Shown piece after piece: positions 5,764 to 13,366 of a stretch of 34,024 nt of DNA. Below the pieces are notes generated by a model. That model had not been told where the DNA came from. It made no database searches and saw only the letters and a program-made list of their open reading frames with translations. Location: the IMG/VR virus record IMGVR_UViG_3300033141_001026, positions 1-34,024 of that record; one strand, 5' to 3'. Source of the stretch: a virus. Both the position numbers and the translations under genes were made by a program. The first letter of the stretch is position 1. Each line of letters starts with the position of its first letter.

Positions 5764-5898
5764 TTAAGCACCATTATAAAATAAAGTGTTGTTGCATTTC
5801 TTACAGGTTAAGTGTAACCATCTAAATTCTTCATCATCATCTTTTAATAATTCTGCTTTTAAACTCTTACTTCCACATTTAGTGCATTTAACTATCAT
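5764..5898 (-). CDS. Zinc-ribbon microprotein (44 aa)
   Basis: Begins MIVKCTKCGSKSLKAELL with a second knuckle CKKC at about 32-35: CxxC-x23-CxxC, a classic zinc ribbon. GAGGTAAA precedes the ATG. Such proteins often bind nucleic acid or RNA polymerase, but no specific role is visible. Third gene of a four-gene leftward operon. Confidence 0.65.
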   Translation of the reverse strand: MIVKCTKCGSKSLKAELLKDDDEEFRWLHLTCKKCNNTLFYNGA

Positions 5899-5935
5899 TT
5901 TTTTACCTCGTCAGTTTTAAATAAAAAATAAAAAA

Positions 5936-6079
5936 TTAAATTTTTTCTATTGATACTTGGTCAATATCAATCTGTTTGGTTTGTATCATTATTGCAGGAG
6001 AGTCTCTCTCCTCCATCTTTGATAACATTTCTATTACATCACTTCTGCATACTATCAAACTAAATATTTCTTCTTTCAT
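5936..6079 (-). CDS. Small hypothetical protein (47 aa)
   Basis: Begins MKEEIFSLIVCRSDVIEML and ends ...IDIDQVSIEKI. It starts one base after the upstream stop (TAAAATG), so it is probably translated by re-initiation. About 35 A/T-rich bases separate it from the zinc-ribbon gene. No family is recognised. Confidence 0.55.
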   Translation of the reverse strand: MKEEIFSLIVCRSDVIEMLSKMEERDSPAIMIQTKQIDIDQVSIEKI

Positions 6080-6080
6080 T

Positions 6081-6236
6081 TTAGTCTAATCTCCATTCTT
6101 TATTCTTGCAGAAGGTACCAATTATTAAGCATCTCTCTGTGTCTTCTGCTTCTTTTAACATCTTCTCAAATCCTTCACCCATAAAACTATCTGTTCTATG
6201 TTCTTTTTTTAAATCTGTTGCATATATATCAGTCAT
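6081..6236 (-). CDS. Small hypothetical protein (51 aa), first gene of a four-gene operon
   Basis: Begins MTDIYATDLKKEHRTDSFM. GGGAG lies about nine bases before the ATG, and a TATA box at 6295-6303 lies about 60 bases upstream. The product is a charged helical peptide with two cysteines near the C-terminus (C36, C43). No family is recognised. Confidence 0.6.
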   Translation of the reverse strand: MTDIYATDLKKEHRTDSFMGEGFEKMLKEAEDTERCLIIGTFCKNKEWRLD

Positions 6237-6294
6237 TTTTTATCAACTCCCTAGTTTATTTTTATCTTCTGATAAGTATAATTAAGGGAGTACA

Positions 6295-6308
6295 GTATAT
6301 AAACCTTG
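6295..6308 (-). promoter_or_regulatory. Leftward TATA-type promoter of the four-gene microprotein operon
   Basis: Minus strand ACAAGGTTATATACTG, with predicted start near 6272 and a leader of about 36 bases to the ATG at 6236. It abuts the GTATAC array, so array-binding factors could act on it. Confidence 0.5.
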
Positions 6309-6340
6309 TGTGTCCAGTGGTTTATAAATGGAAATATACT

Positions 6341-6718
6341 AGTATACTAATGTGTATACTGATTATTCATATATATTATTACTATAGTACTATAGTGTAT
6401 AGTACTATAGTATACTGTAGTCTTACTATAGTATACTATTATTGTATTATATATAGTACTATAGTATACTATATACAACTATAGTATACAATATAGTAGT
6501 ATACTAATACCTATTGTAGTATACATTATAGTATAGTGGTATACTACATTGTAGTATACAATATAGTACTACATCATACTATAGTCACTATAATTTAGTA
6601 ACACATAGATTTATAAAGGTATCTATAGTATTATGTTGATATAAAGTAGATTATGTTGACCTAAGCTCAACAGTATAGTGTAGTGTATACTAGTTCAGGA
6701 ATAACCACATAATGTATA
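6341..6718. repeat. Array of GTATAC palindromes (TAGTATAC/CTATAGTA words)
   Basis: GTATAC starts at 6341, 6353, 6409, 6430, 6463, 6483, 6498, 6518, 6538, 6553, 6684 and 6713, mostly within TAGTATACTA or TAGTATACAA. Between 6463 and 6553 the spacing is 20, 15, 20, 20, 15 bases, often near whole or half helical turns. This looks like an iteron cluster for a DNA-binding protein: candidate replication origin or operator array between the early and late blocks. A frame across it codes only for a low-complexity Tyr/Ile/Val peptide and is not a gene. Confidence 0.65.
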
Positions 6719-6810
6719 CTAGGGTAGAGTAGTGAGGACATAGGAGGTAAATATGTAAGTAGTTTTTCACATAGAGATTAAATTTCTACCTAGGGACAGA
6801 ATATACAGTT

Positions 6811-6834
6811 ATATAACCGAAAGCTTTATATATT
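6811..6834 (+). promoter_or_regulatory. Rightward late-operon promoter (TATAACCGAAAG type)
   Basis: TATAACCGAAAG followed by CTTTATATATTA, a strong BRE/TATA pair. Transcription should start near 6852-6858, at the ATG at 6859, giving a leaderless first gene. It is the only clear promoter at the head of the roughly 22-kb rightward block. Confidence 0.75.
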
Positions 6835-6858
6835 AGTATGCTTTCTTGTATATTCAAG

Positions 6859-7089
6859 ATGAAGTTTGAAGAAGAGTTCCCGAGTTTAAAAGAATGTGTA
6901 CCTTTACAACAAGATGAATATTCTAATAGGTTTTATTCAGAACATAAAATTATGGAGCATTGTCTTGACAAGAAAAGAGTTAGAACTATTATTAGTAATC
7001 ATTTAAGACCAATACCAGGTACTGATAAGGTTATTGTTACTGGTCTTCAATTTAGTTTAATGTTACAACAACTGGGGTTGGATGAATGA
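6859..7089 (+). CDS. Hypothetical protein (76 aa), first gene of the late operon
   Basis: Begins MKFEEEFPSLKECVPLQQDE and has a basic central part (CLDKKRVRTIISNHLR). A longer in-frame start at 6838 begins only a few bases after the TATA box and would precede the expected transcription start, so the ATG at 6859 is chosen. Its position ahead of the terminase suggests a packaging or regulatory role, but I see no terminase small-subunit signature. Its stop overlaps the next start (ATGA). Confidence 0.65.
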   Translation: MKFEEEFPSLKECVPLQQDEYSNRFYSEHKIMEHCLDKKRVRTIISNHLRPIPGTDKVIVTGLQFSLMLQQLGLDE

Positions 7090-7199
7090 TAGTATTTGGT
7101 AGTGATCCTCGTATTGATTTAAAAGAAGTTGAGATATTTGGTAGAAAGGTTATATTGGAGAATATAGATGAACGTAGAGATATATTGGACAACGAATAA
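7086..7199 (+). CDS. Microprotein (37 aa)
   Basis: Begins MIVFGSDPRIDLKEVEIFG and ends ...RRDILDNE. The start overlaps the upstream stop by four bases. It looks like a small beta-rich acidic peptide. No family is recognised. Confidence 0.55.
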   Translation: MIVFGSDPRIDLKEVEIFGRKVILENIDERRDILDNE

Positions 7200-7217
7200 A
7201 GTTAGGGTTAATTGGAT

Positions 7218-7535
7218 ATGGCAGTTGTAAAACTTTCCAAGTCAGGGAAACAAGTACAGTTTATTGATGAGGAAGGTAACATGTTTGTAACCTCTTCAAC
7301 ATTTATAGCAGGGTTGTTACAGAATCGTAGTAAATTTGGTTTTGTATTATTAAGTAGATTTCCATTAAAGGTATCAAAAGATAGATTTAAACCTAGTCCG
7401 ATATGGGACCCAGGTGGTTTACTTGAGAAACAAGAGAAGTATGATAAGTTAACTACTGGTAATGATTCAATAAGTCAGAAGACTTTAAAAGGTCAAGAAG
7501 AGAAGAAACAATTTATAGATAAGAAGGTGTGGTGA
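7218..7535 (+). CDS. Hypothetical protein (105 aa) upstream of the terminase
   Basis: Begins MAVVKLSKSGKQVQFIDEEG. The N-terminal half is beta-rich (residues 1-50) and the C-terminal half is charged and helical. A TTG two codons earlier is an alternative start; neither has a strong ribosome binding site. It ends TGGTGATG, overlapping the next start. Possibly a DNA-packaging accessory or small terminase subunit by position only. Confidence 0.6.
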   Translation: MAVVKLSKSGKQVQFIDEEGNMFVTSSTFIAGLLQNRSKFGFVLLSRFPLKVSKDRFKPSPIWDPGGLLEKQEKYDKLTTGNDSISQKTLKGQEEKKQFIDKKVW

Positions 7536-7621
7536 TGATTGTATCTGTTTATTATGTAGAAGGTGTTATACTTACTATAGCTTTAATGATTGTTTTTGGA
7601 AGATTAATATTAATAAGGTGA
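7535..7621 (+). CDS. Single-pass membrane microprotein (28 aa)
   Basis: Almost the whole peptide is hydrophobic (VILTIALMIVFGRLILIR), with a short polar N-terminus. Its ATG overlaps the upstream TGA (TGATG), and AAGGTG lies about ten bases before it. A single-pass protein this small is plausible but hard to prove. Confidence 0.45.
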   Translation: MIVSVYYVEGVILTIALMIVFGRLILIR

Positions 7622-7627
7622 TATATA

Positions 7628-7792
7628 ATGGGTTTAGTAACAGAATTTGAAGTTAAATGTATAAAGTGCGGTGAGATGTATATGAGACCGCGAAGATTAT
7701 TGGAATCAATTAATCAAATGAATGAAAAGGATATTTGTATTAAATGTAGAGGTAGACAGTTATCTCGACATCCAGTAGTAGGAAGGAAGTAA
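7628..7792 (+). CDS. Zinc-ribbon protein (54 aa) adjoining the terminase
   Basis: Begins MGLVTEFEVKCIKCGEMYM, with CxxC at 11-14 and CxxC at 37-40 and a basic C-terminus (CRGRQLSRHP). AAGGTG precedes the ATG. It overlaps the terminase start by one base (TAATG). A basic zinc ribbon here may bind DNA during packaging; that is inference from position. Confidence 0.65.
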   Translation: MGLVTEFEVKCIKCGEMYMRPRRLLESINQMNEKDICIKCRGRQLSRHPVVGRK

Positions 7793-9414
7793 TGCAGGAA
7801 ATAAAAGTAGATGGTGCGTTTATAAGACGTATGGAAGAATATCGTAAACCTGACAAGACAGTAGGTTTAATTGAAGCATGTGCAAAGAATGTAATTGTAT
7901 TTTCTGAGTATATGTTAGGTTTAAGATTATATGCATGGCAAGTATATTATCTAGTTAAGATACAAAAAGCTATGGATTCTGGTAATACAGATAAAGCTGA
8001 AGACCTAATAAGAGAATTTCTTGCATTAACATCTAGACAGATTGGTAAGTCTACAGCTATAGCAGTATTTTCTAATTGGGTATGTGTATTTAATAAGTAT
8101 CCAGGTACGTTATCTGAGAATACATCAGTATTAATTGCATCAGCTTCTGATGTACAAGCTAAGAAGTTATTATATGAAATGAAGAAATGGATGAAGATTG
8201 GTGATAGGTTTATGCAAAGGACTTATAAGGATGACAGTGATAAAGCTGCATTCGGTGAAGAGTTCTTTTCAAAGTTATTGGATGACGGAGAACCTAATAA
8301 TACAACTACTATTACATTTAGACCTTATGATGAAGAGAAACATGGTTTCTTATTAAAAGGTTCACTGAGTGGCTCTACAATTAAATCGTATCCTCCAACG
8401 AGTAGTGTCCTTGGTGAAACCGCTAGTGTGGTGATTATTGATGAAGCAGGTAAAACGGATAAAATCTCAGATCAGTTCTTTTATGATTACTTATATCCGA
8501 CAGGTAACAGTACTAATGCTGTTAGAATATATGTTAGTACTCCTTGGGTTAGTTCTGGTTTTTTCTACCGCATGGTCGACCCAGATAACTTCTATTCAGA
8601 CACCCCTGCTGATGTTGTGGTGTTTACTATTGATGCTATACGTATTGAAGCACCAGACTACTACAAAGTAGTTATGAAGACAGTTAACCAAATGAATAAA
8701 GATGGTAAGACTGATGAAGTGCAAAGAGCTTATTATTGTAGATTTGTTAAAGGTGAAAAGGCTTATTTTAAACCTGAAAAGATATTTAACATGTTTACTG
8801 ATACATACACTCCTTTAGAATCAACTAAAGATTTATGTGACTTAGGAGTAGATTTTGGTGGACAAACAACTTCTAAGACAGTGTTAACTATATCTAAGTC
8901 TAATGAACAAGAAGAAGTTATTAGGTTATATAAAAGGATATATGAAGTTGGAAAAGATAATAATCTTATTGAAGACATTGAAGAGTTAAAAACCAGGTTT
9001 AACATACAACGTATAATACCTGATGAATGTCCTCAAGGTGATTATTTAATTAGACAGATGGTTGATAAAGGTTGGGAAGTACAGCCAATGAATTTTAGAA
9101 GTGAAAAGATTAAGAAGTATGGTGCTTTTAGAAGTATGTTGAATAAAGGTATGATTAAAAGTTTTATAGATGAAGATTTAAAAACTGAAATGTTAGCTAT
9201 GGAGATAATGAGTGGTAGAAGACAGAGTATCATTCAACATGCACCAGGTTATAGTGATGATGAGATTGATAGTTTTATATTAAGTGCCTATTTCTTTTTA
9301 GTAGAAGAAGGTAAAATGGAGTTTTTTGATTATGAAGGAGAAGAAACAGGAAGTATTTTCGATAGATGGAAAAGAGCAAGGGAACCAAAATATGAAGCGA
9401 GAAACAACCTTTGA
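7792..9414 (+). CDS. terL: Terminase large subunit (ATPase-nuclease packaging motor)
   Basis: 540 residues, typical length. It translocates viral DNA into the prohead and cuts concatemers. Visible parts: YAWQ at 47-50 (adenine-binding type motif), Walker A SRQIGKST at 81-88, Walker B VVIIDEAG at 213-220, a C motif region near STPWVSSG (249-256), then the RNase H-like nuclease with GVDFG (D354), IIPDEC (D411) and DDEIDSF (D490/D493). ATPase and nuclease residues all appear intact. GGAAGGAAGT lies just before the ATG. Confidence 0.95.
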   Translation: MQEIKVDGAFIRRMEEYRKPDKTVGLIEACAKNVIVFSEYMLGLRLYAWQVYYLVKIQKAMDSGNTDKAEDLIREFLALTSRQIGKSTAIAVFSNWVCVFNKYPGTLSENTSVLIASASDVQAKKLLYEMKKWMKIGDRFMQRTYKDDSDKAAFGEEFFSKLLDDGEPNNTTTITFRPYDEEKHGFLLKGSLSGSTIKSYPPTSSVLGETASVVIIDEAGKTDKISDQFFYDYLYPTGNSTNAVRIYVSTPWVSSGFFYRMVDPDNFYSDTPADVVVFTIDAIRIEAPDYYKVVMKTVNQMNKDGKTDEVQRAYYCRFVKGEKAYFKPEKIFNMFTDTYTPLESTKDLCDLGVDFGGQTTSKTVLTISKSNEQEEVIRLYKRIYEVGKDNNLIEDIEELKTRFNIQRIIPDECPQGDYLIRQMVDKGWEVQPMNFRSEKIKKYGAFRSMLNKGMIKSFIDEDLKTEMLAMEIMSGRRQSIIQHAPGYSDDEIDSFILSAYFFLVEEGKMEFFDYEGEETGSIFDRWKRAREPKYEARNNL

Positions 9415-9559
9415 AGAATTAGATAGTTCATATATGATTCGTAGGAAGTTTTTTGTACCTAAAGATGAAGTCACTAGGAATTATCGTAATAAAGGTGACC
9501 CTAAAGCTACAGATTTCTTTATTGAAGATAATCCTATGAATGAAGAAGAATGGCATTAG
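9392..9559 (+). CDS. Small hypothetical protein (55 aa) overlapping terL
   Basis: Begins MKRETTFEELDSSYMIRRK and ends ...MNEEEWH. A longer frame from 9326 lies entirely inside terL, so the ATG at 9392 (23-base overlap) is preferred, with an AGGGAA box before it. Acidic and charged; function unknown. It also overlaps the next gene by ten bases. Confidence 0.55.
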   Translation: MKRETTFEELDSSYMIRRKFFVPKDEVTRNYRNKGDPKATDFFIEDNPMNEEEWH

Positions 9560-9792
9560 AGATACGACTATATGGTAACAACAACTGGTTATCTAATTCT
9601 GGTTATACAAAAGAATTTGAAGAACAGATATATCTAGATCAATTAGAGGATGTTTATTGTAACCCGAGATGGTATTTAGACAATTTAGACTATATAGTAG
9701 CTTATAGAGTTAGTTGGAAGAATTACAAGTATAATACCCCCACAATACCTTATTCTATGCGTAAAAGGGTAAAAAAACAGAAACCTTTATAA
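9550..9792 (+). CDS. Hypothetical protein (80 aa)
   Basis: Begins MALEIRLYGNNNWLSNSGY, is rich in tyrosine and tryptophan, and ends with a basic tail (MRKRVKKQKPL). GAAGAAGAA precedes the ATG. Its TAA lies inside the palindrome at 9782-9797. No family is recognised; position suggests packaging or head function. Confidence 0.6.
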   Translation: MALEIRLYGNNNWLSNSGYTKEFEEQIYLDQLEDVYCNPRWYLDNLDYIVAYRVSWKNYKYNTPTIPYSMRKRVKKQKPL

Positions 9793-9893
9793 AGGTTACG
9801 TACCTTAATTACAAGGTAAGTAATTTTACTTATTTCCTTATTTAAGGTTTTTACAGCGGAGCTACGGCTCCTTCTATATACAGGTATACCAAA
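9782..9893 (+). promoter_or_regulatory. Hairpin-rich leader before the portal gene, possibly with an internal promoter
   Basis: AACCTTTATAAAGGTT (9782-9797) is a perfect 16-bp palindrome with a TATA-like centre. It is followed by TACCTT/AAGGTA (9801-9806 with 9813-9818), TAAGTA/TACTTA (9817-9832), CCTT/AAGG (9836-9847), and GGAGC-TACG-GCTCC at 9858-9871, whose C(UACG)G loop is of the very stable UNCG type. The CCTT and AAGG arms could exchange partners, giving alternative folds. Candidate promoter, processing site or cis-acting control of portal expression. Confidence 0.55.
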
Positions 9894-11144
9894 TTGGCTA
9901 GAAAGAAATATATAAAGAGTGCTGATAGTAAGGCAGCATTAACAACATTTACACTGAATACTGACACAGCCACGGTTTATCCAGACTTCTCGATTCAAGC
10001 AACTATTAATGCTATTAATAATGACCCAGTAGCTAGAGGTGCATTTAATCATTTTGTTGATAAATGTATGGAAGGCAATATTAACATTATCAAACGAGAC
10101 TCCAGAAAACTTGACCATGATGAACTGGAAAGATTACAATCTAAATTTAAATACAGAACAGAAATTCTTAGGAAAACATTTGCATTACTATTTCTTAATA
10201 ACAACACCTTTACAGAGATTGTAAAGGATATGAATGATACTAAGTCTTTAAATGTTTTAGATACAGATAACGTAAATCCTATCACAGAACCTAACGGTGA
10301 CCCAATTAAATATAAAAGTAAAGTTCCACATCCAATAACTGGAAATTATGCTGAATGGACTAAAGAAGAAATTGTTTGGACTAAACTAGGTGACATCTCA
10401 AAAGGATGGGCACCAATTGATATAAGAGCATTGTGGGAGAATTTATTAACTAAAAGTTATGTTATGCGTTATACAGCATGGTTATGGAAAACTGGACAAT
10501 ATAGAATATTATATAACTTTAAAAATTCAAGTAAACAAAATGTACAAGATTTCTTAACTTATGCAAGAAAGACTGAGAATAATTTCAAGTTACCTTTTAT
10601 TGCTAATGGTGATATGGAAACTAAGATTCTTAGAGATATGAAAGAAACAGATTCAATTACTCTATTACTTAAATATCTTGATAGTCAAACTTTAATTCTA
10701 ATGAGAGTACCTCCAATTGATGCAGGTATTCCAGACGCTTCAGGTAGAAGTAACGCAGATGCACAAAGTAATAACTTAGTAACTAGAATACATTCAGTTA
10801 AAACTGTTGTTGCAGATTCACATAATTATGATTTATTTCCTAAAATTAATAAGAAGAATAACTTATTAGTATTTGGACCTTCTGATCGATTTCATGAAAA
10901 ACAAGTATTTGAAACAGTACAAATGATGCAAAGTATGACAATGACTCCAGAAGTTATGCAAGAGTATTTTGAATCTAAAGGTATTTATTTTAAAGCTACC
11001 ATGTTTAAAAAAGAAGAACCTATGGAGACAGGTAATCCTAGAGATAAGGATATGGCTCCTAGTAGACTTGGAAAAGGTGCAGGAGAATCAGAAGAAGTTG
11101 TTGGTACTGGAAAAGAATCAACAACAAGAGAGGACCAGTTATAA
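9894..11144 (+). CDS. Portal protein
   Basis: 416 residues, usual for HK97/SPP1-type portals. It would form the dodecameric ring at the capsid vertex through which DNA enters and exits. Recognisable traits are the N-terminal FSIQATINAINNDPVARGAF segment, the central IVWTKLGDISKGWAPIDIRAL region before a helical MRYTAWLWK segment, and a polar, low-complexity C-terminal tail. Location between terminase and protease supports the call. The start is TTG with AGGT eight bases before it; no ATG is available near the N-terminus. Confidence 0.85.
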   Translation: MARKKYIKSADSKAALTTFTLNTDTATVYPDFSIQATINAINNDPVARGAFNHFVDKCMEGNINIIKRDSRKLDHDELERLQSKFKYRTEILRKTFALLFLNNNTFTEIVKDMNDTKSLNVLDTDNVNPITEPNGDPIKYKSKVPHPITGNYAEWTKEEIVWTKLGDISKGWAPIDIRALWENLLTKSYVMRYTAWLWKTGQYRILYNFKNSSKQNVQDFLTYARKTENNFKLPFIANGDMETKILRDMKETDSITLLLKYLDSQTLILMRVPPIDAGIPDASGRSNADAQSNNLVTRIHSVKTVVADSHNYDLFPKINKKNNLLVFGPSDRFHEKQVFETVQMMQSMTMTPEVMQEYFESKGIYFKATMFKKEEPMETGNPRDKDMAPSRLGKGAGESEEVVGTGKESTTREDQL

Positions 11145-11821
11145 TGTCATTTGAAGGACCAAACGATGCTAGTTTACCAGATTATATAATCGAAAGACCC
11201 CCTGCTATCAGAGCTAGATGGGTTATTATATTTAATGATGTATTTGATAGAGAAGGAGAAGAGATGGCTTTTATTGTTGCTAACAAATGGTTAGTAAGAG
11301 AAGTTAATCGAAAAGATTTCGTTAGACAAACATTTACTAAATTAGAATTTGAAGTTAAACAAGGTAAACAACTTATTAAACAAACAGATGGTGGAGATGA
11401 GTATATTGACTTTGTATTAGTTGATACATTACCAGATTCAAAAGGTATATCCTATGAACCAGGAGTACTTAAACAATGGGCTGATGAAATTAATTCAGGT
11501 AAGACTATTGTTGGAGATTTTGATCATTTGTATTATGATAAATTAATGGAAAGTGGTCTTACAGCAAGTGAGATTGAAGAAAAACTTCAAAATAAACCAG
11601 GTATTGCTAAAAGTTTAAAAGCAGTATTTGAAAAAGGTAAATTATGGGTAAGAACCATAATTGATAAAAGATATAAAAAACAGATTGAAAAAGCGAAAGG
11701 TGTTTCGTTAGAAGCGTATTGTGAAAGGGATGAAAATAATAAAGTAATTGAAGGTAACCTATTAGGCTTTACGTTTGGAGTAACAGATACACCTGTGAAC
11801 CCAAGAGCCGTGATAGCATGA
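11144..11821 (+). CDS. Prohead maturation protease
   Basis: 225 residues. Herpesvirus-assemblin-like fold proteases cut scaffold and capsid N-termini before expansion. Visible signatures are EYIDFVLVDT near 86-95, GDFDH with H128, and GVSLEAYCE with S188 as the likely nucleophile, followed by the conserved end LGFTFGVTDTPVNPRAVIA. The order portal, protease, scaffold, capsid supports it. Starts by a one-base overlap with the portal stop. Confidence 0.85.
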   Translation: MSFEGPNDASLPDYIIERPPAIRARWVIIFNDVFDREGEEMAFIVANKWLVREVNRKDFVRQTFTKLEFEVKQGKQLIKQTDGGDEYIDFVLVDTLPDSKGISYEPGVLKQWADEINSGKTIVGDFDHLYYDKLMESGLTASEIEEKLQNKPGIAKSLKAVFEKGKLWVRTIIDKRYKKQIEKAKGVSLEAYCERDENNKVIEGNLLGFTFGVTDTPVNPRAVIA

Positions 11822-12519
11822 AACTACCTAGAGTATTAGTATTTACAATTATATATGAAGCAAAAGAATATTGTCTTGATGAATTTTTAAAACATTCAAA
11901 GGCTATTAATTATCCAAACATAAGACATATATTTGTTGACAATTCAACAACCACAGACTTTTATAAAAAATTAAAAGGTATGGGTTTAGAAGCTTACCAT
12001 GTTGAACGTGGAGCCAATTCACGTGAAGCATTAGCAAGGTCACAAAACTTTGCCAGAAAGATAGCTTTAGATGAAAACTATGATTATTTGTTTTCACTTG
12101 AAAGTGATATTATGTGTCCACCAGATATTATACAAAATCTGATGAAGCATAGTAAAGATATAATATCAGGAGTATATTATATAGGTGATAAATCAAAAGG
12201 TGTGAGAGTACCTTGTATAACATTACCAAAATTTAATGAAGAACTAGGAGCATTTGGAACTCGTTTATTGTTTAAGGAAGAATTTCCACAATACCTTAAC
12301 AAAGGATTAAAACAAGTTCAAGCAGGTGGGATGGGTTGTACATTAATATATAAAAGAGTATTAAAGAGAATACCCTTTACTTACGATCCAAGATTTACAG
12401 GACATAGCGATATTTACTTTTTTAACGAAGCGTTTAGAAAGAAGATACCAGTGTTTGTGGATACAGATATATACTGTGAACATGATAATATAAATTGGGA
12501 CACAGTCGATGATCGCTAA
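11818..12519 (+). CDS. GT-A-type glycosyltransferase inserted in the head module
   Basis: 233 residues. The N-terminus RVLVFTIIYEAKEYCLDEF and IFVDNSTTTDF resemble the nucleotide-binding start of family 2-like GT-A enzymes. LFSLESDIMCPPDII near 91-105 supplies the acidic metal-binding DxD-type motif (ESD), and GHSDIYFFNEAF and CEHDNINWD carry possible acceptor-site residues. It could glycosylate virion proteins or host surface. It begins by ATGA overlap with the protease and is out of place in a head operon, so with the next HNH gene it looks like an acquired insert. Confidence 0.75.
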   Translation: MKLPRVLVFTIIYEAKEYCLDEFLKHSKAINYPNIRHIFVDNSTTTDFYKKLKGMGLEAYHVERGANSREALARSQNFARKIALDENYDYLFSLESDIMCPPDIIQNLMKHSKDIISGVYYIGDKSKGVRVPCITLPKFNEELGAFGTRLLFKEEFPQYLNKGLKQVQAGGMGCTLIYKRVLKRIPFTYDPRFTGHSDIYFFNEAFRKKIPVFVDTDIYCEHDNINWDTVDDR

Positions 12520-12931
12520 GACAGGACCTAAATTAAACAAATATTGTTTAAGAGGTCACAATCAAGATATACATCGTTACTATAAACCAGATGGCAGGTC
12601 TGGTGGATGTAAGGTATGTCGAGCATTAATTAATAAAAAGTGGGAGACAGAAAAGAGACTAAAAGATCCTGATTGGCAAAAGAAAAAAAGATTAAAAGCA
12701 GATTGGGGTTTAACATTAGAAGAATATCAAGAAATGTTGAATCAACAAAATAATAAGTGTGCCATCTGTGGTAGTACGGATTTAAAAGGTAAGCAAAGAG
12801 CAATTGACCATAATCATACAACAGGTAAGATACGTGGTATATTATGTAATAACTGTAATAACGGGTTAGGAAGGTTTAAGGACAATATCAACTTTTTACA
12901 AAATGCAATAAAATATTTAAAAGACAGATAG
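12509..12931 (+). CDS. HNH endonuclease, recombination endonuclease VII type
   Basis: 140 residues. An N-terminal possible zinc site (C13, C34, C37) precedes the endonuclease VII core: CAIC at 84-87, AIDHNHTTG at 99-106, and RGILCNNCNNGLG around 109-121, with two CxxC pairs holding one zinc and the DHNH catalytic stretch. Related enzymes resolve branched DNA during packaging or act as free-standing homing nucleases. It overlaps the glycosyltransferase end by 11 bases. Its place in the head module suits either role. Confidence 0.88.
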   Translation: MIAKTGPKLNKYCLRGHNQDIHRYYKPDGRSGGCKVCRALINKKWETEKRLKDPDWQKKKRLKADWGLTLEEYQEMLNQQNNKCAICGSTDLKGKQRAIDHNHTTGKIRGILCNNCNNGLGRFKDNINFLQNAIKYLKDR

Positions 12932-12940
12932 GTGAAACGA

Positions 12941-13366
12941 ATGGGACAAAGAACAGCAGATGAAGATAAACAAAATAATGCAACAGTAAATGATGAACTG
13001 AGTGCAGACATTGTCAGTGAATTTAAAAGAAACGCTGAATTAGAGATTAAACAATTTAAACAAAATTTAATTGATATTGATAAAGCAATAGCAAATTATT
13101 CCGAACAATGGGATGTTGATAAGAAACTTTTTGAAATTCAATTAGAAGGTGATAATCATCACTTAGTAACTCCAACTTACAAGTATCAAGAACTACCATT
13201 ATATTGGGAACTAGTTAAAAAGAAAATTGCTTTCAGTTTTAAAGAACAAAATCATTTAGCAAAACAGAGATTTAAAGGTTGGGAAATTCAGAAAGAACAA
13301 ATCCAAGAACAAATCGATAGTAGTCAAGCTAAATTAGATGAACTTGAAGAGGAAAGAAAAGAATGA
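12941..13366 (+). CDS. Coiled-coil protein of the head module (141 aa)
   Basis: Begins MGQRTADEDKQNNATVND. Residues about 35-60 and 105-141 are strongly helical with heptad-like charge (EIQKEQIQEQIDSSQAKLD). A GTG at 12932 is in frame, but it forms the AGGTGA ribosome binding site of the ATG at 12941, so the ATG is chosen. It may be a scaffold component or head assembly factor. Overlaps the next gene by four bases. Confidence 0.65.
   Translation: MGQRTADEDKQNNATVNDELSADIVSEFKRNAELEIKQFKQNLIDIDKAIANYSEQWDVDKKLFEIQLEGDNHHLVTPTYKYQELPLYWELVKKKIAFSFKEQNHLAKQRFKGWEIQKEQIQEQIDSSQAKLDELEEERKE

Larger units (their letters stand above)
6237..6858. other. 622-bp intergenic control region
   Basis: No supported gene. 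It contains the leftward promoter at 6295, the GTATAC/CTATAGTA array at 6341-6718, isolated rightward TATA-like words at 6318-6327 and 6608-6616 that lead to no gene, a short hairpin GTTGA-x7-TCAAC at 6655-6671, and the late promoter at 6811. A GGAGG at 6742-6746 followed by ATG TAA encodes nothing. Confidence 0.6.

Noticed and set aside
6218-6484. 88-codon rightward frame in the control region
   Set aside because: The peptide is a low-complexity Tyr/Ile/Val string produced by the GTATAC array. It has no ribosome binding site and overlaps the real leftward gene at 6081-6236.
6655-6671. Small hairpin GTTGA/TCAAC near a TATA-like word
   Set aside because: Only five base pairs with a seven-base loop; no gene or known RNA follows. 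Chance is likely in this AT-rich stretch.
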